Of a DNA stretch of 64,000 nt, positions 49,699 to 59,121 are shown piece after piece; positions within the stretch are counted from its first letter, which is position 1; each line of letters starts with the position of its first letter. The notes below the pieces were generated by a model, which was not told the DNA's origin, ran no database searches, and saw only the letters and a list, made by a program, of their open reading frames with translations. The DNA is from Brenneria nigrifluens DSM 30175 = ATCC 13028. GTDB taxonomy: Bacteria; Pseudomonadota; Gammaproteobacteria; Enterobacterales; Enterobacteriaceae. The translations under genes and the position numbers were made by a program. The stretch covers positions 4,526,001-4,590,000 of the forward strand of contig NZ_CP034036.1 of NCBI RefSeq assembly GCF_005484965.1. The letters are read 5' to 3'.

Positions 49699-49871
49699 GA
49701 TGTTATTACTCCTGACAGCATTAATTCGTTTATCCGATTTTTCTATCCCATCCAATAAAGTCAAATTATGTATATGCATATCGATATACCCTTATTCAGT
49801 TATTTATTTGACCGTAATGGGAAGCTCTCTCGTGCGATAATATTTATGGTGCGTTCAGCTTACGGGCAATA

Positions 49872-50035
49872 ATTCCATTCAGGCTAATGCATAGTTGGAA
49901 TAGTTTTTTTTCGTTTACTGCATACCGGTTAAATATAACGATGAGCGCTGGTTTAGCTAATTAATAAAAATGATAATGCTTTTTTTGTATTAGTCAGTTT
50001 ATTTTTCACCGTTTAAATGTTGTGTTGCAGCAACA
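49872..50035. promoter_or_regulatory. Divergent promoter region with two candidate operators
   Basis: The 413-nt A/T-rich gap between tonB and the binding-protein gene holds both operon promoters. Two symmetric sites stand out. One is ATTCCA-N18-TGGAAT (49872-49901), a LysR-like spaced dyad. The other is the palindrome TGTTGC-A-GCAACA (50023-50035), which sits inside a wider ATGTTG...CAACAT dyad. Either could bind the LysR protein encoded at 57014-57934. There is no clear Fur box; the TGATAATG near 49970 is only a half match. Confidence 0.45.
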
Positions 50036-50111
50036 TCACAGGGTTCGAGAAAATAAAGCGGTTAAAAAATAAATATATTCGAAAAACACCATAACGGCGG
50101 GTAAAAATACC

Positions 50112-51119
50112 ATGATGACTTTAGGGCGCAAAACGTTGTTCACCGGGCTGCTGACCATCGGTATATTGTGGTTCGGCACGGCGGCGGCCATCAGTGAAAT
50201 TCGCATCGCCGCGCCGGATATCGGCGCGGGCACGCAGCCCAGCGGCGGCGGGCTGATTGACGTGATTTATAGCCAGAAGCTGCTGGAGCGCGAGTTCGGC
50301 AAAGACGGCATCAGCATTCGCTGGACCTTTATCAAAGGCGCGGGCCCGGTTATCAACGAGGCGTTCGGCAACCACCAGGTGGATGTGGCCTACCTCGGCG
50401 ATCTGGCCAGCATTATCGGCCGCTCCCGCGGGTTGGACACGCGGGTCATCGCGGTGGCGGCGCGCGGCATAAACCACTATATGGGCGTCGCCAGGGGTTC
50501 CGGCATTCATCAACTGGCTGATTTAAAGGGTAAACGGGTGGGACTGTTTCGCGGCACGGCGGCCGAGCTTTCCTTCGTCAACGCCCTGGACTCCCAGGGG
50601 CTGAAAGCGTCCGATATCAAAATCATCAACCTTGACTTCGCGGCGGCCAGCGCGGCGTTGGCCGCCGGACAAATTGACGCCACCTGGGGCGGCAGCAACA
50701 TCCTCTCGCTGCGCGATAAAGGGCTGGCGGAGATCCCGCTTTCCAGCCGCGATTTACAGGGCGCGGGGCAGCTAAGTGGTTTTCTGCTGGTGGATGAGAA
50801 ATTCGCCCAGGGCAATGAGGATATTCTCCGGCGTTTGGTCAAAGTACAGCGTGAAGCGGCGGCCTGGGGCAGCGCGGAAAAAAACAAGGACGCCTTTATT
50901 CAATTATTGGCGACCCAATCCGGTTACCCGGAAAACATATTACGCGCCGAATGGGATACCTTACCGCCATTATCGGAGCGACTGTCTCCGAAATGGGACT
51001 CCGACTATGTGGCGAAATTAAAACGGGCGGTGAAACTGGCCCACGAGGTTCGCCTGATTCGGCAACCTTTCGACGTGGACCAATGGCTGGATGATTCCTA
51101 TCTGAACGCCATACGCTGA
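50112..51119 (+). CDS. ABC substrate-binding protein, SsuA/TauA (NMT1-like) family
   Basis: 335 residues. A Sec signal peptide (MMTLGRKTLFTGLLTIGILW, cleavage near AAA at residue 24-26) sends it to the periplasm. The mature domain has SsuA-type landmarks: VAYLGDLASI, DLKGKRVGLFRGTAAELSF and AAALAAGQIDATWGG. These proteins bind sulfonates, nitrate, taurine or thiamine-pyrimidine-like ligands, so the ligand is open. It is first in the plus-strand operon and divergent from the cognate permease and ATPase. A second ATG directly follows the first (50115). Confidence 0.9.
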   Translation: MMTLGRKTLFTGLLTIGILWFGTAAAISEIRIAAPDIGAGTQPSGGGLIDVIYSQKLLEREFGKDGISIRWTFIKGAGPVINEAFGNHQVDVAYLGDLASIIGRSRGLDTRVIAVAARGINHYMGVARGSGIHQLADLKGKRVGLFRGTAAELSFVNALDSQGLKASDIKIINLDFAAASAALAAGQIDATWGGSNILSLRDKGLAEIPLSSRDLQGAGQLSGFLLVDEKFAQGNEDILRRLVKVQREAAAWGSAEKNKDAFIQLLATQSGYPENILRAEWDTLPPLSERLSPKWDSDYVAKLKRAVKLAHEVRLIRQPFDVDQWLDDSYLNAIR

Positions 51120-51152
51120 CCCACTCTTCCCGATATTATTTTTTACCTATTA

Positions 51153-51173
51153 TTGCCGTGAATTTCACGGCAA
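51153..51173 (+). repeat. Intercistronic hairpin between binding protein and receptor genes
   Basis: TTGCCGTGA-ATT-TCACGGCAA, a perfect 9-bp stem 33 nt past the binding-protein stop, followed 10 nt later by a six-T run. It may act as a partial terminator or protect the upstream mRNA, giving more binding protein than receptor. Confidence 0.6.
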
Positions 51174-51209
51174 CGGGCGGGCCTTTTTTAATTAAATGCG
51201 GAACTGCAC

Positions 51210-53495
51210 ATGAACTTTAAAAAACGTAATTTATGGCTGCACCCGGCCTTAATGAGCTGCGCTTTAACCCTATCGGCGCATGCGCAGTCGGCGCAAACGT
51301 CAACCGCCGTCGATAATAAAAACGGCGCGCCATCAACGCCCGGTTCCGCGGTGCAGCTCAAGCGGGTGAAGGTGAGCGCCCAGCGGCCCCAGGCGCAGCC
51401 GCCGACCACGCTGGCGGCGGTCATCGACGGACAAACGCTGGAAGAGGAGCGCCTGTATCGTTTTGAGGATCTGTCCCAGGCGGTGACCGGCATCGACATC
51501 GCGGCGGTAGACGCGATGGATACCCGCGTCACCATCCGCGGCATCGGCGATGGCGGCGGCAGCGAAATCAATATCGGCATGCCGAGCAGCGTCGGCCTTT
51601 TTCAGGACGGCGTCTATCTCTCCCGTCCGGGAATGCTCTCCAACGACCTGCTGGATATCGAAAGCGCCAGCGTGCTGAAAGGCCCGCAGGGGATGCTGTA
51701 CGGCTTTAACACCACCGGGGGCGCGGTGGATATCCGCACCCGCAAACCCACGTTCAGACCGGAATTTTCAATCAGCCAGTCGGTGGGGCAGCGCGGTTAT
51801 CTGCAATCCAGACTGATGGCGTCCGGCGCCTTGAGCGACAGCTGGGCCGGGCGCATCAACCTTTCCCGCACCGAAAAAGGCGGCTACGTCACCAACGTGG
51901 AGAACGGTCATAAGCTGGGCGGCAGCACCAGCAACGGCGTACGCGGCCAACTGCTGTATCAGCCCAATGACGCTTTCAACCTGCGTATTATCGGCGACTA
52001 CAGCAACGCCACCAACCGTCCGGTGATGACGTTGATCGACAGTCACGAAGTGGGCGGCGTCGATCTGTTTCACGCGCGCGCCTCGGCGTTGGGCGTGAAT
52101 GTGGTCAAGGGGCGCCAGGTGGCGCTGGACGACGAAGGCTCCAATCGCGTTACCCAGGGCGGCGGCGCGGTGGAAGCCAACTGGCGGCTCGCCAACGGCT
52201 TCCACCTGCACTCCCTTTCGTCGCTACGCTATTTCCGCATGCTGCCCAAAACCGCCGACGGCCTGAGCATCCCCCTGTACCGCAACAGCGGCGCGGACGT
52301 GCGCGACCGTACCTGGTCGCAGCGCTTCTGGCTGGATTCGCCGAAAAACGGCGCGCTGGATTACACGCTGGGCGTCGATTACTGGGGAGAAAACCTCGAT
52401 ACCTTCGCCCACGACTATTACTACGACGGCAGTCAGGTCACCGACTGGTACGGCTCGACGGGAAATACCGGAAAATTCGTTCAGCGCTTCGGCGCGCTGG
52501 ACGACACGCTGTTCTCCACCTACGGACGCGCCACCTGGCACGCTACGGATACGCTGGACGTGACGGTCGGGCTGCGTCATACCCGCGAGAAGAAAGAAGG
52601 ATCGTTCCGCCGTATCAACAAAAACGATTTTGACTCCGGTCTGCTGGAGCAAACCAATAACCTGCCGTCCGCCATGGTGAACCTGAACTGGTTCGCCACT
52701 CCGAACATCGTTCCCTATCTTACCCTGGGCTACGGGGAAAAATCCGGCGGGCTGAACATCTCCTCCGGCGCCGCGCAAAAGGCGGGGCTGGACTCGCTGT
52801 ACATCAAACCGGAGAAAACCCGGGCGGCGGAGCTGGGGGTGAAAACCCACTGGCTGCAACGTAAGGTGGAATGGAACACCGCGCTGTTCTGGAGCGAAGT
52901 CACCGACTTCCAGACCACCGCCTATGATGAAGAAACCCTCAGCAGCTATCTGATCAACGCCGGGAAAATCCGTTCGCGCGGCGTGGAGTCGCAGCTGGCG
53001 CTACGGCCGATCGACGGACTGACCGTCAGTCTGAACGGCACCTTGCTGGATGCGCGTTATCTTAACTTCACCAACGCCAGATGCCCGGCGGAAGTCTCGC
53101 TGCTGGCCGGCGCGCCCGCCACCTGCGACCTTAGCGGCCAGCGAGTGTTCAACTCTCCGCGTCTGAGCTACAACACCCGCGTACGCTATGAATGGGAGAC
53201 GCCGTATAATCTGCAAGCCTTTGTTTCCGGGCAATGGGCGTGGCGCAGCGCCGCCTACGGCACGGTGGATAACTCCGAGTTCACCCGCAAATCCGCCTAT
53301 GGCGTACTCAATCTGTCGACCGGCCTGAGCGGCAAACAGGGCGGCAACGGCTGGCATCTGTCGCTGTGGCTGAAAAACGCGCTGGATAAAACCTACTACC
53401 GCACCACCAAGTCCGGCGACTACGGCTCGGCGTACGGCGTATTGGGCGAACCGCGTACCTTCGGCGTGACCTTCGGTTACGATTTCAAGGGCTGA
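51210..53495 (+). CDS. TonB-dependent outer-membrane receptor
   Basis: 761 residues. The signal peptide runs to about residue 26 (SAHAQS) and the TonB-box-like VKVSAQR is at 53-59. The plug domain has RFEDLSQAVTGIDI, IRGIGDGGG and LKGPQGMLYGFNTTGGAVDI, and a 22-strand barrel follows, ending FGVTFGYDFKG. It belongs to the broad iron-complex receptor family, but the linked genes are not siderophore genes, so a non-iron ligand is likely. The last residue is Gly rather than the usual Phe, with Tyr and Phe just before it. Stop and next start are 5 nt apart, so it is coupled to the enzyme gene. Confidence 0.93.
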   Translation: MNFKKRNLWLHPALMSCALTLSAHAQSAQTSTAVDNKNGAPSTPGSAVQLKRVKVSAQRPQAQPPTTLAAVIDGQTLEEERLYRFEDLSQAVTGIDIAAVDAMDTRVTIRGIGDGGGSEINIGMPSSVGLFQDGVYLSRPGMLSNDLLDIESASVLKGPQGMLYGFNTTGGAVDIRTRKPTFRPEFSISQSVGQRGYLQSRLMASGALSDSWAGRINLSRTEKGGYVTNVENGHKLGGSTSNGVRGQLLYQPNDAFNLRIIGDYSNATNRPVMTLIDSHEVGGVDLFHARASALGVNVVKGRQVALDDEGSNRVTQGGGAVEANWRLANGFHLHSLSSLRYFRMLPKTADGLSIPLYRNSGADVRDRTWSQRFWLDSPKNGALDYTLGVDYWGENLDTFAHDYYYDGSQVTDWYGSTGNTGKFVQRFGALDDTLFSTYGRATWHATDTLDVTVGLRHTREKKEGSFRRINKNDFDSGLLEQTNNLPSAMVNLNWFATPNIVPYLTLGYGEKSGGLNISSGAAQKAGLDSLYIKPEKTRAAELGVKTHWLQRKVEWNTALFWSEVTDFQTTAYDEETLSSYLINAGKIRSRGVESQLALRPIDGLTVSLNGTLLDARYLNFTNARCPAEVSLLAGAPATCDLSGQRVFNSPRLSYNTRVRYEWETPYNLQAFVSGQWAWRSAAYGTVDNSEFTRKSAYGVLNLSTGLSGKQGGNGWHLSLWLKNALDKTYYRTTKSGDYGSAYGVLGEPRTFGVTFGYDFKG

Positions 53496-53499
53496 TTTG

Positions 53500-56268
53500 A
53501 TGAGCAAGATCTCCTATTCACGCCGGCGTTTTCTGCGCGACGGCACGTTGCTGGCGCTGTCGGCGCCGCTATGGAAAAGCGCGGCGGCGGCCCCCATCGA
53601 GCACAGCGCGCCCGCCGCCACGGCGCCGCAGGTGCGCCTGCGCTGGCTGGACGGGCAGGCTCCGCGTTCTTTCGCCGGCGTCACCTGGGGGGTTCCCTGG
53701 CCGCAAGGACAGGTGCGCGGCGACAGCGACTTCCGGTTGAGCGACGGGCAGCAGCGCGCCTATGCGCTGCAAAGCTGGCCCCTGGCCCGCTGGCCCGACG
53801 GCTCCATCAAGTGGTCGGCCCACGCGCTGGGGGGCCGGCAGCCTCCCGGCGAAAAGCTGACGCTGCGGCCCGCCCCGCCCGCGTCCGCCCCCGCTGAGGA
53901 AATGGTCAGCGAGAACGATCGCGGATGGATGGTGGATACCGGCCGTATCCGCTGCCTGATCCCCAAATCCGGCCCCCACCTGATTGAGGAAATCTGGCAG
54001 GACCGGCGGCTGGCGCTGACGCAGGGGCGGCTGGTGCTACGCATGCAGGCCGGCGCAGAGAGCGATACGGTGCTGACGCTGGATGAGTACCAGGGCCAGG
54101 TCGAGACGGTGACGGTGGAGCAGCGCGGGCCGCAACGCACGGTCATCGCGCTGCGCGGCGCCCATCACCATCGCCAACGGCAGGGCATCGCGCGCATCCC
54201 GTTCGTGATTCGGCTGTATGGCTACGCCGACTCCGCGTCGCTGCGCGTGGTGCATACCCTGATCTATGACCACGACGATCCCGACCAGAGTCTGAAGGGA
54301 TTGGGGCTGGCGTTCGACGTTCCCTTGCAGGGGGAGCTGCACGATCGCCATGTGCGCTTCGCCTCCGATCGGGGCGGCGTGTTCCGGGAAGCGGTGCGCG
54401 GCCTTACCGGGCTGCGCCGCAATGCCGGCGCCGCCGTTATCGACGCGCAGCTGAGCGGCAAAACGACGCCGCCGGTAGCGGAATTTCCCCCGGCGGTGGG
54501 GAAACGGCTGCATCATATCCCGGCGTTCGGCAGCTATCGGCTGACGCAGCATCACCCCGATGGCTTTCAGATCCACAAACGGACCAAAGAGGGGCAAGGC
54601 TGGCTGCTGTCCGCCACCGGCGATCGGGCGGCGGGCGTCGGCTATCTGGGCACGCCGCAGGGCGGCGTGGCTTTCGGCATCCGCAACTTCTGGCAGAGCT
54701 ACCCGGCCTGCCTGGAGATTAATAACGCCCATACCAGCCTGGCGACGGTGACGCTATGGCTGTGGTCGCCCACGGCGGAGCCGATGGATATGCGCTTCTA
54801 CCACGACGGCCTGGGGCAGAATACCTTCGCCGCGCAGCGCGAAGGGCTGGAGATCACCTACGAGGATTACGAACCCGGCTTTACCTCGCCGCTCGGCGTG
54901 GCGCGCACCAGCGAGCTGTTTATCGATATCCTCTCCGCCACGCCGGACAACGCCGGTTTCGTCGCGCTGGCGCAGCGAATGCAACAACCCCCGCTGCTGG
55001 TGGCGCAGGCGCAGGATCTGTCCCGCGCCAGGGCGTTCGGCCCGCTATGGGCTCCGGCCTCAGCCTCCACGCCGCAACGCGCGCAGTTGGAAAACCAGCT
55101 GGCCTGGTATTTCGATTTCTATCGCCAGGAGGTGGAACAACGCAAATGGTACGGCTTCTGGGACTTTGGCGACGTGATGCACACCTATGACAGCGACCGT
55201 CACGTCTGGCGTTACGACGTCGGGGGCTACGCCTGGGATAACTCGGAGCTCAGCACCGACCTGTGGCTGTGGCACTACTTCCTGCACAGCGGCCGGGCGG
55301 AGGCGTTTCGCATGGCGGAGGCCATGACCCGCCATACCGGCGAGGTGGACGTTTACCATATAGGGCGCTTCCGCCCCTTGGGCTCGCGGCACAACGTGCG
55401 CCACTGGGGAGACAGCGCCAAACAGCTTAGGATCTCCACCGCGGCCAACCGCCGTTTTCTCTACTACCTCACCGCCGATGAGCGCATCGGCGAACTGATG
55501 GATGAGCAGATCGAAGGCGTGCGCGCCCTGCGCGACGTGGTGCCCGGCCGCAAGATCGGACAGACCCTGCCCGCCGCGACGCAGCACGTCAGCCTCTATT
55601 TCGGCACCGACTGGGGCGCCGTGGCCGCGGCCTGGCTGACCGCCTGGGAGCGGCACGGCGATCCGGCGATGCGCGACCGCCTGCTGAATAGCATGCAAAC
55701 CATCGCCGCCCAGCCGCACGGCTTTTTCACCGGCGTCGCCGAAATCGATCCGGACAGCGGCCGCTTTTCCCCCGCGCCGCCGGACCAGGTTGTTATCTCC
55801 CACCTGAGCGCCGTATTCGGTCTGGCGGAGATCGCCGGCGAACTGCTTGAGATACTGCCGGACCCTGCCTTTACCCGCGCCTGGCTGGATTACTGCCGGC
55901 TATACAATGACCCCGTCGCGTTAAGCGCCTTTGTCGGCAAACCGGTGAAGAAATTGAATCTGGCGCAGGGCCACGCCCGGCTGACCGCCTTCGCCGCCTG
56001 GCGTCTGCGCGATCGGGCGCTGGCGCAGCGGGCCTGGAGCGAGTTCAACGACGGCGGCGGCGGCATTGCCAATCCGGGCACAGCGCTGCGGCGCATTGCG
56101 CCGCCCGAGGCGCTCTATCCGATTGACGAGGCCGTGGTCGACTCGTTAATCGACAAACATTCGGACAGCGCCATCGCGGCCAATCTGGCGACAAACGCCG
56201 TGGCGCAGTGGGGGCTGGCGGCCATCGCCTTGCTGGCCTTATCGGACGATATCCCTTCCTCACATTGA
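53500..56268 (+). CDS. Tat-exported protein resembling exo-rhamnogalacturonan lyases (PL26/PcRGLX type)
   Basis: 922 residues from the ATG at 53500; the in-frame TTG 3 nt earlier is less likely. A twin-arginine signal SRRRFLRDG (residues 7-15), a hydrophobic stretch and an AAAAP cleavage region near 30 indicate folded export to the periplasm. The N-terminal beta domain starts VRLRWLDGQAPRSFAGVTWG with LARWPDGSIKW. The middle is beta-sandwich-like, and the C-terminal third (WYFDFYRQEVEQRKWYGFWD onward) looks like an alpha/alpha toroid. This order is what I recall for the PcRGLX-type exo-rhamnogalacturonan lyase families. Assignment is from pattern memory; catalytic residues are not verified. 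It follows the receptor gene by 4 nt. Confidence 0.7.
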   Translation: MSKISYSRRRFLRDGTLLALSAPLWKSAAAAPIEHSAPAATAPQVRLRWLDGQAPRSFAGVTWGVPWPQGQVRGDSDFRLSDGQQRAYALQSWPLARWPDGSIKWSAHALGGRQPPGEKLTLRPAPPASAPAEEMVSENDRGWMVDTGRIRCLIPKSGPHLIEEIWQDRRLALTQGRLVLRMQAGAESDTVLTLDEYQGQVETVTVEQRGPQRTVIALRGAHHHRQRQGIARIPFVIRLYGYADSASLRVVHTLIYDHDDPDQSLKGLGLAFDVPLQGELHDRHVRFASDRGGVFREAVRGLTGLRRNAGAAVIDAQLSGKTTPPVAEFPPAVGKRLHHIPAFGSYRLTQHHPDGFQIHKRTKEGQGWLLSATGDRAAGVGYLGTPQGGVAFGIRNFWQSYPACLEINNAHTSLATVTLWLWSPTAEPMDMRFYHDGLGQNTFAAQREGLEITYEDYEPGFTSPLGVARTSELFIDILSATPDNAGFVALAQRMQQPPLLVAQAQDLSRARAFGPLWAPASASTPQRAQLENQLAWYFDFYRQEVEQRKWYGFWDFGDVMHTYDSDRHVWRYDVGGYAWDNSELSTDLWLWHYFLHSGRAEAFRMAEAMTRHTGEVDVYHIGRFRPLGSRHNVRHWGDSAKQLRISTAANRRFLYYLTADERIGELMDEQIEGVRALRDVVPGRKIGQTLPAATQHVSLYFGTDWGAVAAAWLTAWERHGDPAMRDRLLNSMQTIAAQPHGFFTGVAEIDPDSGRFSPAPPDQVVISHLSAVFGLAEIAGELLEILPDPAFTRAWLDYCRLYNDPVALSAFVGKPVKKLNLAQGHARLTAFAAWRLRDRALAQRAWSEFNDGGGGIANPGTALRRIAPPEALYPIDEAVVDSLIDKHSDSAIAANLATNAVAQWGLAAIALLALSDDIPSSH

Positions 56269-56305
56269 TTCCGCCGGGCAGGCGGAGAGTAAACAGGACA
56301 TCAAA

Positions 56306-57019
56306 ATGACGTATTCAGGTTGCACTGAAAGCACCACCCTATTGTCTTCACTCCAGGAAACGCATCCGGCCGGCGCGGATGACGAGCGCGAGGCGGCGGA
56401 GGATCCGCACCGCTACGCGCTCACCTGGTCGACCGACCCGCGCGGTCAGCCCCTGCGCTGGCGGGTGGAGCAGGAAGATCCCCAGCGCACCGCCATCCGG
56501 GCCGATGACGAACGCCTGACGCTGGAGAGCGCCGCCGGGCTGACGCTCTGGCTGGACGCGCCGCTTTCCGGCGCCTACCGCATCGCCTTTGTGCGTGAAG
56601 TGCTGGTGGCCGGCGGACCACACGATCGCCTGTCCGATCTCAACCAGTTCTGGGCGGCGCGCGATCCGGCCCATAGCGATCTCTTTACGCGCCACGGTCG
56701 GCTAAGCGAGTACGACAATCTGGATTTGTACTACGTCGGCATGGGCGGCAACTGGAACAGCACCACGCGCTTTCGTTACTACAACGGACAGGGGGAACGC
56801 GCGCTGCTGGGAGAATATACCGACGCCGACCATCTGCTGCGGCCCAATCATCGTTATCAGGTGGTTATTGAGGTCGATCGCCACGAAACCCGTTTTCTGG
56901 TGGATGACGCCCTCTATTTTCGCGCCGCGTATCCGGCGGCGCCCGCGCCGGGCCATTTCGGTTTCCGCACCGTGTATTCGCGGCAGGCGATCAGCGATTT
57001 CAGCGTTACGCCGTTATAG
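56306..57019 (+). CDS. DUF6250-like carbohydrate-associated protein
   Basis: 237 residues. Its conserved core is GGPHDRLSDLNQFWAARDP, YDNLDLYYVGMGGNWNSTTR and GHFGFRTVYSRQAISDFSV. It matches the jelly-roll (concanavalin-like) DUF6250 proteins found near plant cell-wall polysaccharide enzymes, as far as I recall. No signal peptide is evident: the N-terminus MTYSGCTESTTLLSSLQETH is polar, so the cellular place is uncertain and an N-terminal truncation is possible. It is last in the plus-strand operon. Its stop overlaps the convergent LysR gene by 6 bp. Confidence 0.7.
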   Translation: MTYSGCTESTTLLSSLQETHPAGADDEREAAEDPHRYALTWSTDPRGQPLRWRVEQEDPQRTAIRADDERLTLESAAGLTLWLDAPLSGAYRIAFVREVLVAGGPHDRLSDLNQFWAARDPAHSDLFTRHGRLSEYDNLDLYYVGMGGNWNSTTRFRYYNGQGERALLGEYTDADHLLRPNHRYQVVIEVDRHETRFLVDDALYFRAAYPAAPAPGHFGFRTVYSRQAISDFSVTPL

Positions 57020-57934
57020 CGACGCCGTGGAACCATGCAGGTCATGATCGACCTGCGTGAAGGTTTCAATCAGTTTGCGCGACAGCAGCGGCAGGCGGGC
57101 GTCCGCCAGATAGATGATGCCGTAGTGGGTATAAAACTCGTCGGCGTCGTCATCCAGACCGGCGATTTTCAACATATGTATGCCATGCTGCTTCGGGATG
57201 TGGAAATGGTTGGTGGTGCCGATGGCGTCCGAATGGCGCACCACGTCCAGCAGGCTATAGCCGTTTTCACACTCGATGCTGGTGCGAATGTCCTGCTTGC
57301 CGCTGAGCTGCACCAGCGCGCGATGGAGATTGGGCGGACGAATGGTGGCCGCCAGCGGGTAAGCGAACAGCTGGTCGACGGTGATCTCGTCGAACGCCGC
57401 CAAAGGGTGCCCTTCGCGGCAGCAGAATCCCCAGCGGTGCTGGCTCAGCGGCTGCACCTGATAGCGGGCGTCGAATTCAAAGTTGCGCGTATCCGCCACG
57501 ATAAACGCCAGCTCTTCCGCCGTCAGCCGATGGCCCAGCGCCTGCCAGTTATCGACGCGAAATACCATCCTCGCCTTGGGATACTGGCGGGAAAAGGCGC
57601 CGATCACCTGCGGCATCAGCCAGGCCGCCGGCGCGGGACCGCAGCCAAAGTGCACCTCTCCGGCCTCTTTGCCATTGAACTGCTGCACGTCGTTGAACAG
57701 ATCGTGGGTCTGATTAATCAGGCGGCGCGCGTGTTCCAGTACGATCAACCCCTTGGGGGTAGGCTCCAGTTGGTTATTGCGGTCGATCAGGCGAGCGCCG
57801 ATGGATTGTTCCAGCGACTGGATACTGCGGCTGAACGCGGACTGGGAAAGTTTCGTCGCCTGCGCCGCCGACGTGAAATTGCGATGCTCAATCAGGGCGA
57901 TAAAGTGGCGCAACTGGCGAAGATCGATATTCAT
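57014..57934 (-). CDS. LysR-family transcriptional regulator
   Basis: 306 residues. The N-terminal winged HTH is at residues 4-62 (LRQLRHFIALIEHRNFTSAA, LSQSAFSRSIQSLEQSIGAR), followed by a substrate-sensing domain with GEVHFGCGPAPAAWLMPQV. Placement at the end of the TonB/ABC/lyase locus, and convergent with it, suggests it regulates that locus. The inducer is unknown. Pseudomonas SftR, a LysR regulator of sulfate-ester uptake with a TonB receptor and AtsRBC, is a functional analogy only. Confidence 0.88.
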   Translation of the reverse strand: MNIDLRQLRHFIALIEHRNFTSAAQATKLSQSAFSRSIQSLEQSIGARLIDRNNQLEPTPKGLIVLEHARRLINQTHDLFNDVQQFNGKEAGEVHFGCGPAPAAWLMPQVIGAFSRQYPKARMVFRVDNWQALGHRLTAEELAFIVADTRNFEFDARYQVQPLSQHRWGFCCREGHPLAAFDEITVDQLFAYPLAATIRPPNLHRALVQLSGKQDIRTSIECENGYSLLDVVRHSDAIGTTNHFHIPKQHGIHMLKIAGLDDDADEFYTHYGIIYLADARLPLLSRKLIETFTQVDHDLHGSTASL

Positions 57935-58097
57935 AGCGGCGAATGGACAAAACCATTAAGGAGAGAAAGGGTAATTTGCAGGCTAACAGCTTTGAACGCC
58001 GGTAAAAAATAATAAATGCCTTTTTTATATATCTTTCAGTTATATACCGCCGCCGGGCTGCGCGATGCTCTCCCGACGATCGGCAAAATCAAGACGT

Positions 58098-58124
58098 TAA
58101 AAATCCCGCTGGCAATAGCGGGAT
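58098..58124 (-). terminator. Terminator after pfkA
   Basis: The minus strand reads ATCCCGCT-ATTGCC-AGCGGGAT followed by TTTTTA, 35 nt past the pfkA stop. The rest of the 57935-58158 gap has no recognised feature. Confidence 0.85.
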
Positions 58125-58158
58125 GGTACGAGATTTCAGGCGAAAGCGTAGCGCGGGA

Positions 58159-59121
58159 TCAGAACAGCTTCTTCGCCGTTTCCAGCCAGTCGCCCTTGAA
58201 GGGGCGCTTCATGTTCTCAATGGCGTCGATAATGTCATGGTGCACCAGCTTTTCATTCTGGATACCGACGCAGCGGCCGCCGTAGCCCTGCAACAGCAGC
58301 TCTATCGAATACGCGCCCATGCGGGAGGCCAGAATACGGTCATAGGCCACCGGAGAGCCGCCGCGCTGAATATGCCCCAGCACCGTGGCGCGCGTATCGC
58401 GGCCGGTTTCCTGCTGGATATACTTGGCCAGCTCGCCGATATCGCAAATATGCTCGGTGATCGCCACAATGGCGTGTTTCTTGCCTTTATCAATACCGGC
58501 CTGAATCTCGCTCACCAGATCTTTCGGGCTGAACGGCACTTCCGGCAGCACGATAAACTCACAGCCGCCGGCAATCGCCGCCGCCAGCGTCAAATCGCCG
58601 CAGTGGCGCCCCATCACTTCCACGATGGAAATACGCTGGTGCGATGAAGAGGTGTCACGCAGGCGGTCAATCGCTTCCAGTACCGTTTCCAGCGCGGTGA
58701 AATAACCGATGGTGTAGTCGGTGCCCGCCACGTCGTTATCAATGGTGCCGGGCAGGCCGATACAGGGAAAACCCATTTCCGTCAGGCGCTTGGCCCCCAT
58801 ATAGGAACCGTCGCCGCCGATAACCACCAGGGCGTCAAGCCCCTGGTCCTTCATGTTCTGCACGGCGACTTCGCGCACTTCTTCTTCGCGGAATTCAGGA
58901 AAACGCGCCGACCCGAGGAAAGTACCGCCACGGTTGATGACGTCCGACACGCTATAGCGATCCAACTGCTCCATCCGATTTTCATACAACCCCAGATAGC
59001 CGTCATAAATGCCGAAAACCTCCAACCCTTCCGTCAGCGCAGCACGTACCACACCGCGAATTGCCGCATTCATACCGGGTGCATCACCACCACTCGTCAA
59101 TACTCCGATTCTTTTAATCAT
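58159..59121 (-). CDS. pfkA: 6-Phosphofructokinase I
   Basis: PfkA makes fructose-1,6-bisphosphate from fructose-6-phosphate and ATP, the committed allosteric step of glycolysis. From the ATG at 59121 (AGAGG ribosome site) it has 320 residues as in E. coli. Seen are GVLTSGGDAPGMNAAIRG, GGDGSYMGA, the catalytic TIDNDVAGTDYT and GHIQRGGSP. The open frame extends 17 codons upstream without support. In E. coli sbp and cdh sit between pfkA and tpiA; here the accessory locus does. Confidence 0.97.
   Translation of the reverse strand: MIKRIGVLTSGGDAPGMNAAIRGVVRAALTEGLEVFGIYDGYLGLYENRMEQLDRYSVSDVINRGGTFLGSARFPEFREEEVREVAVQNMKDQGLDALVVIGGDGSYMGAKRLTEMGFPCIGLPGTIDNDVAGTDYTIGYFTALETVLEAIDRLRDTSSSHQRISIVEVMGRHCGDLTLAAAIAGGCEFIVLPEVPFSPKDLVSEIQAGIDKGKKHAIVAITEHICDIGELAKYIQQETGRDTRATVLGHIQRGGSPVAYDRILASRMGAYSIELLLQGYGGRCVGIQNEKLVHHDIIDAIENMKRPFKGDWLETAKKLF

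Noticed and set aside
49964..49982. Possible Fur box in the tonB/binding-protein gap
   Set aside because: Only a TGATAATG half site; the partner half is missing, so iron control is not supported.
55060..55803. 247-codon minus-strand frame inside the Tat enzyme gene
   Set aside because: Antisense shadow; the plus-strand frame continues through it with conserved family segments.
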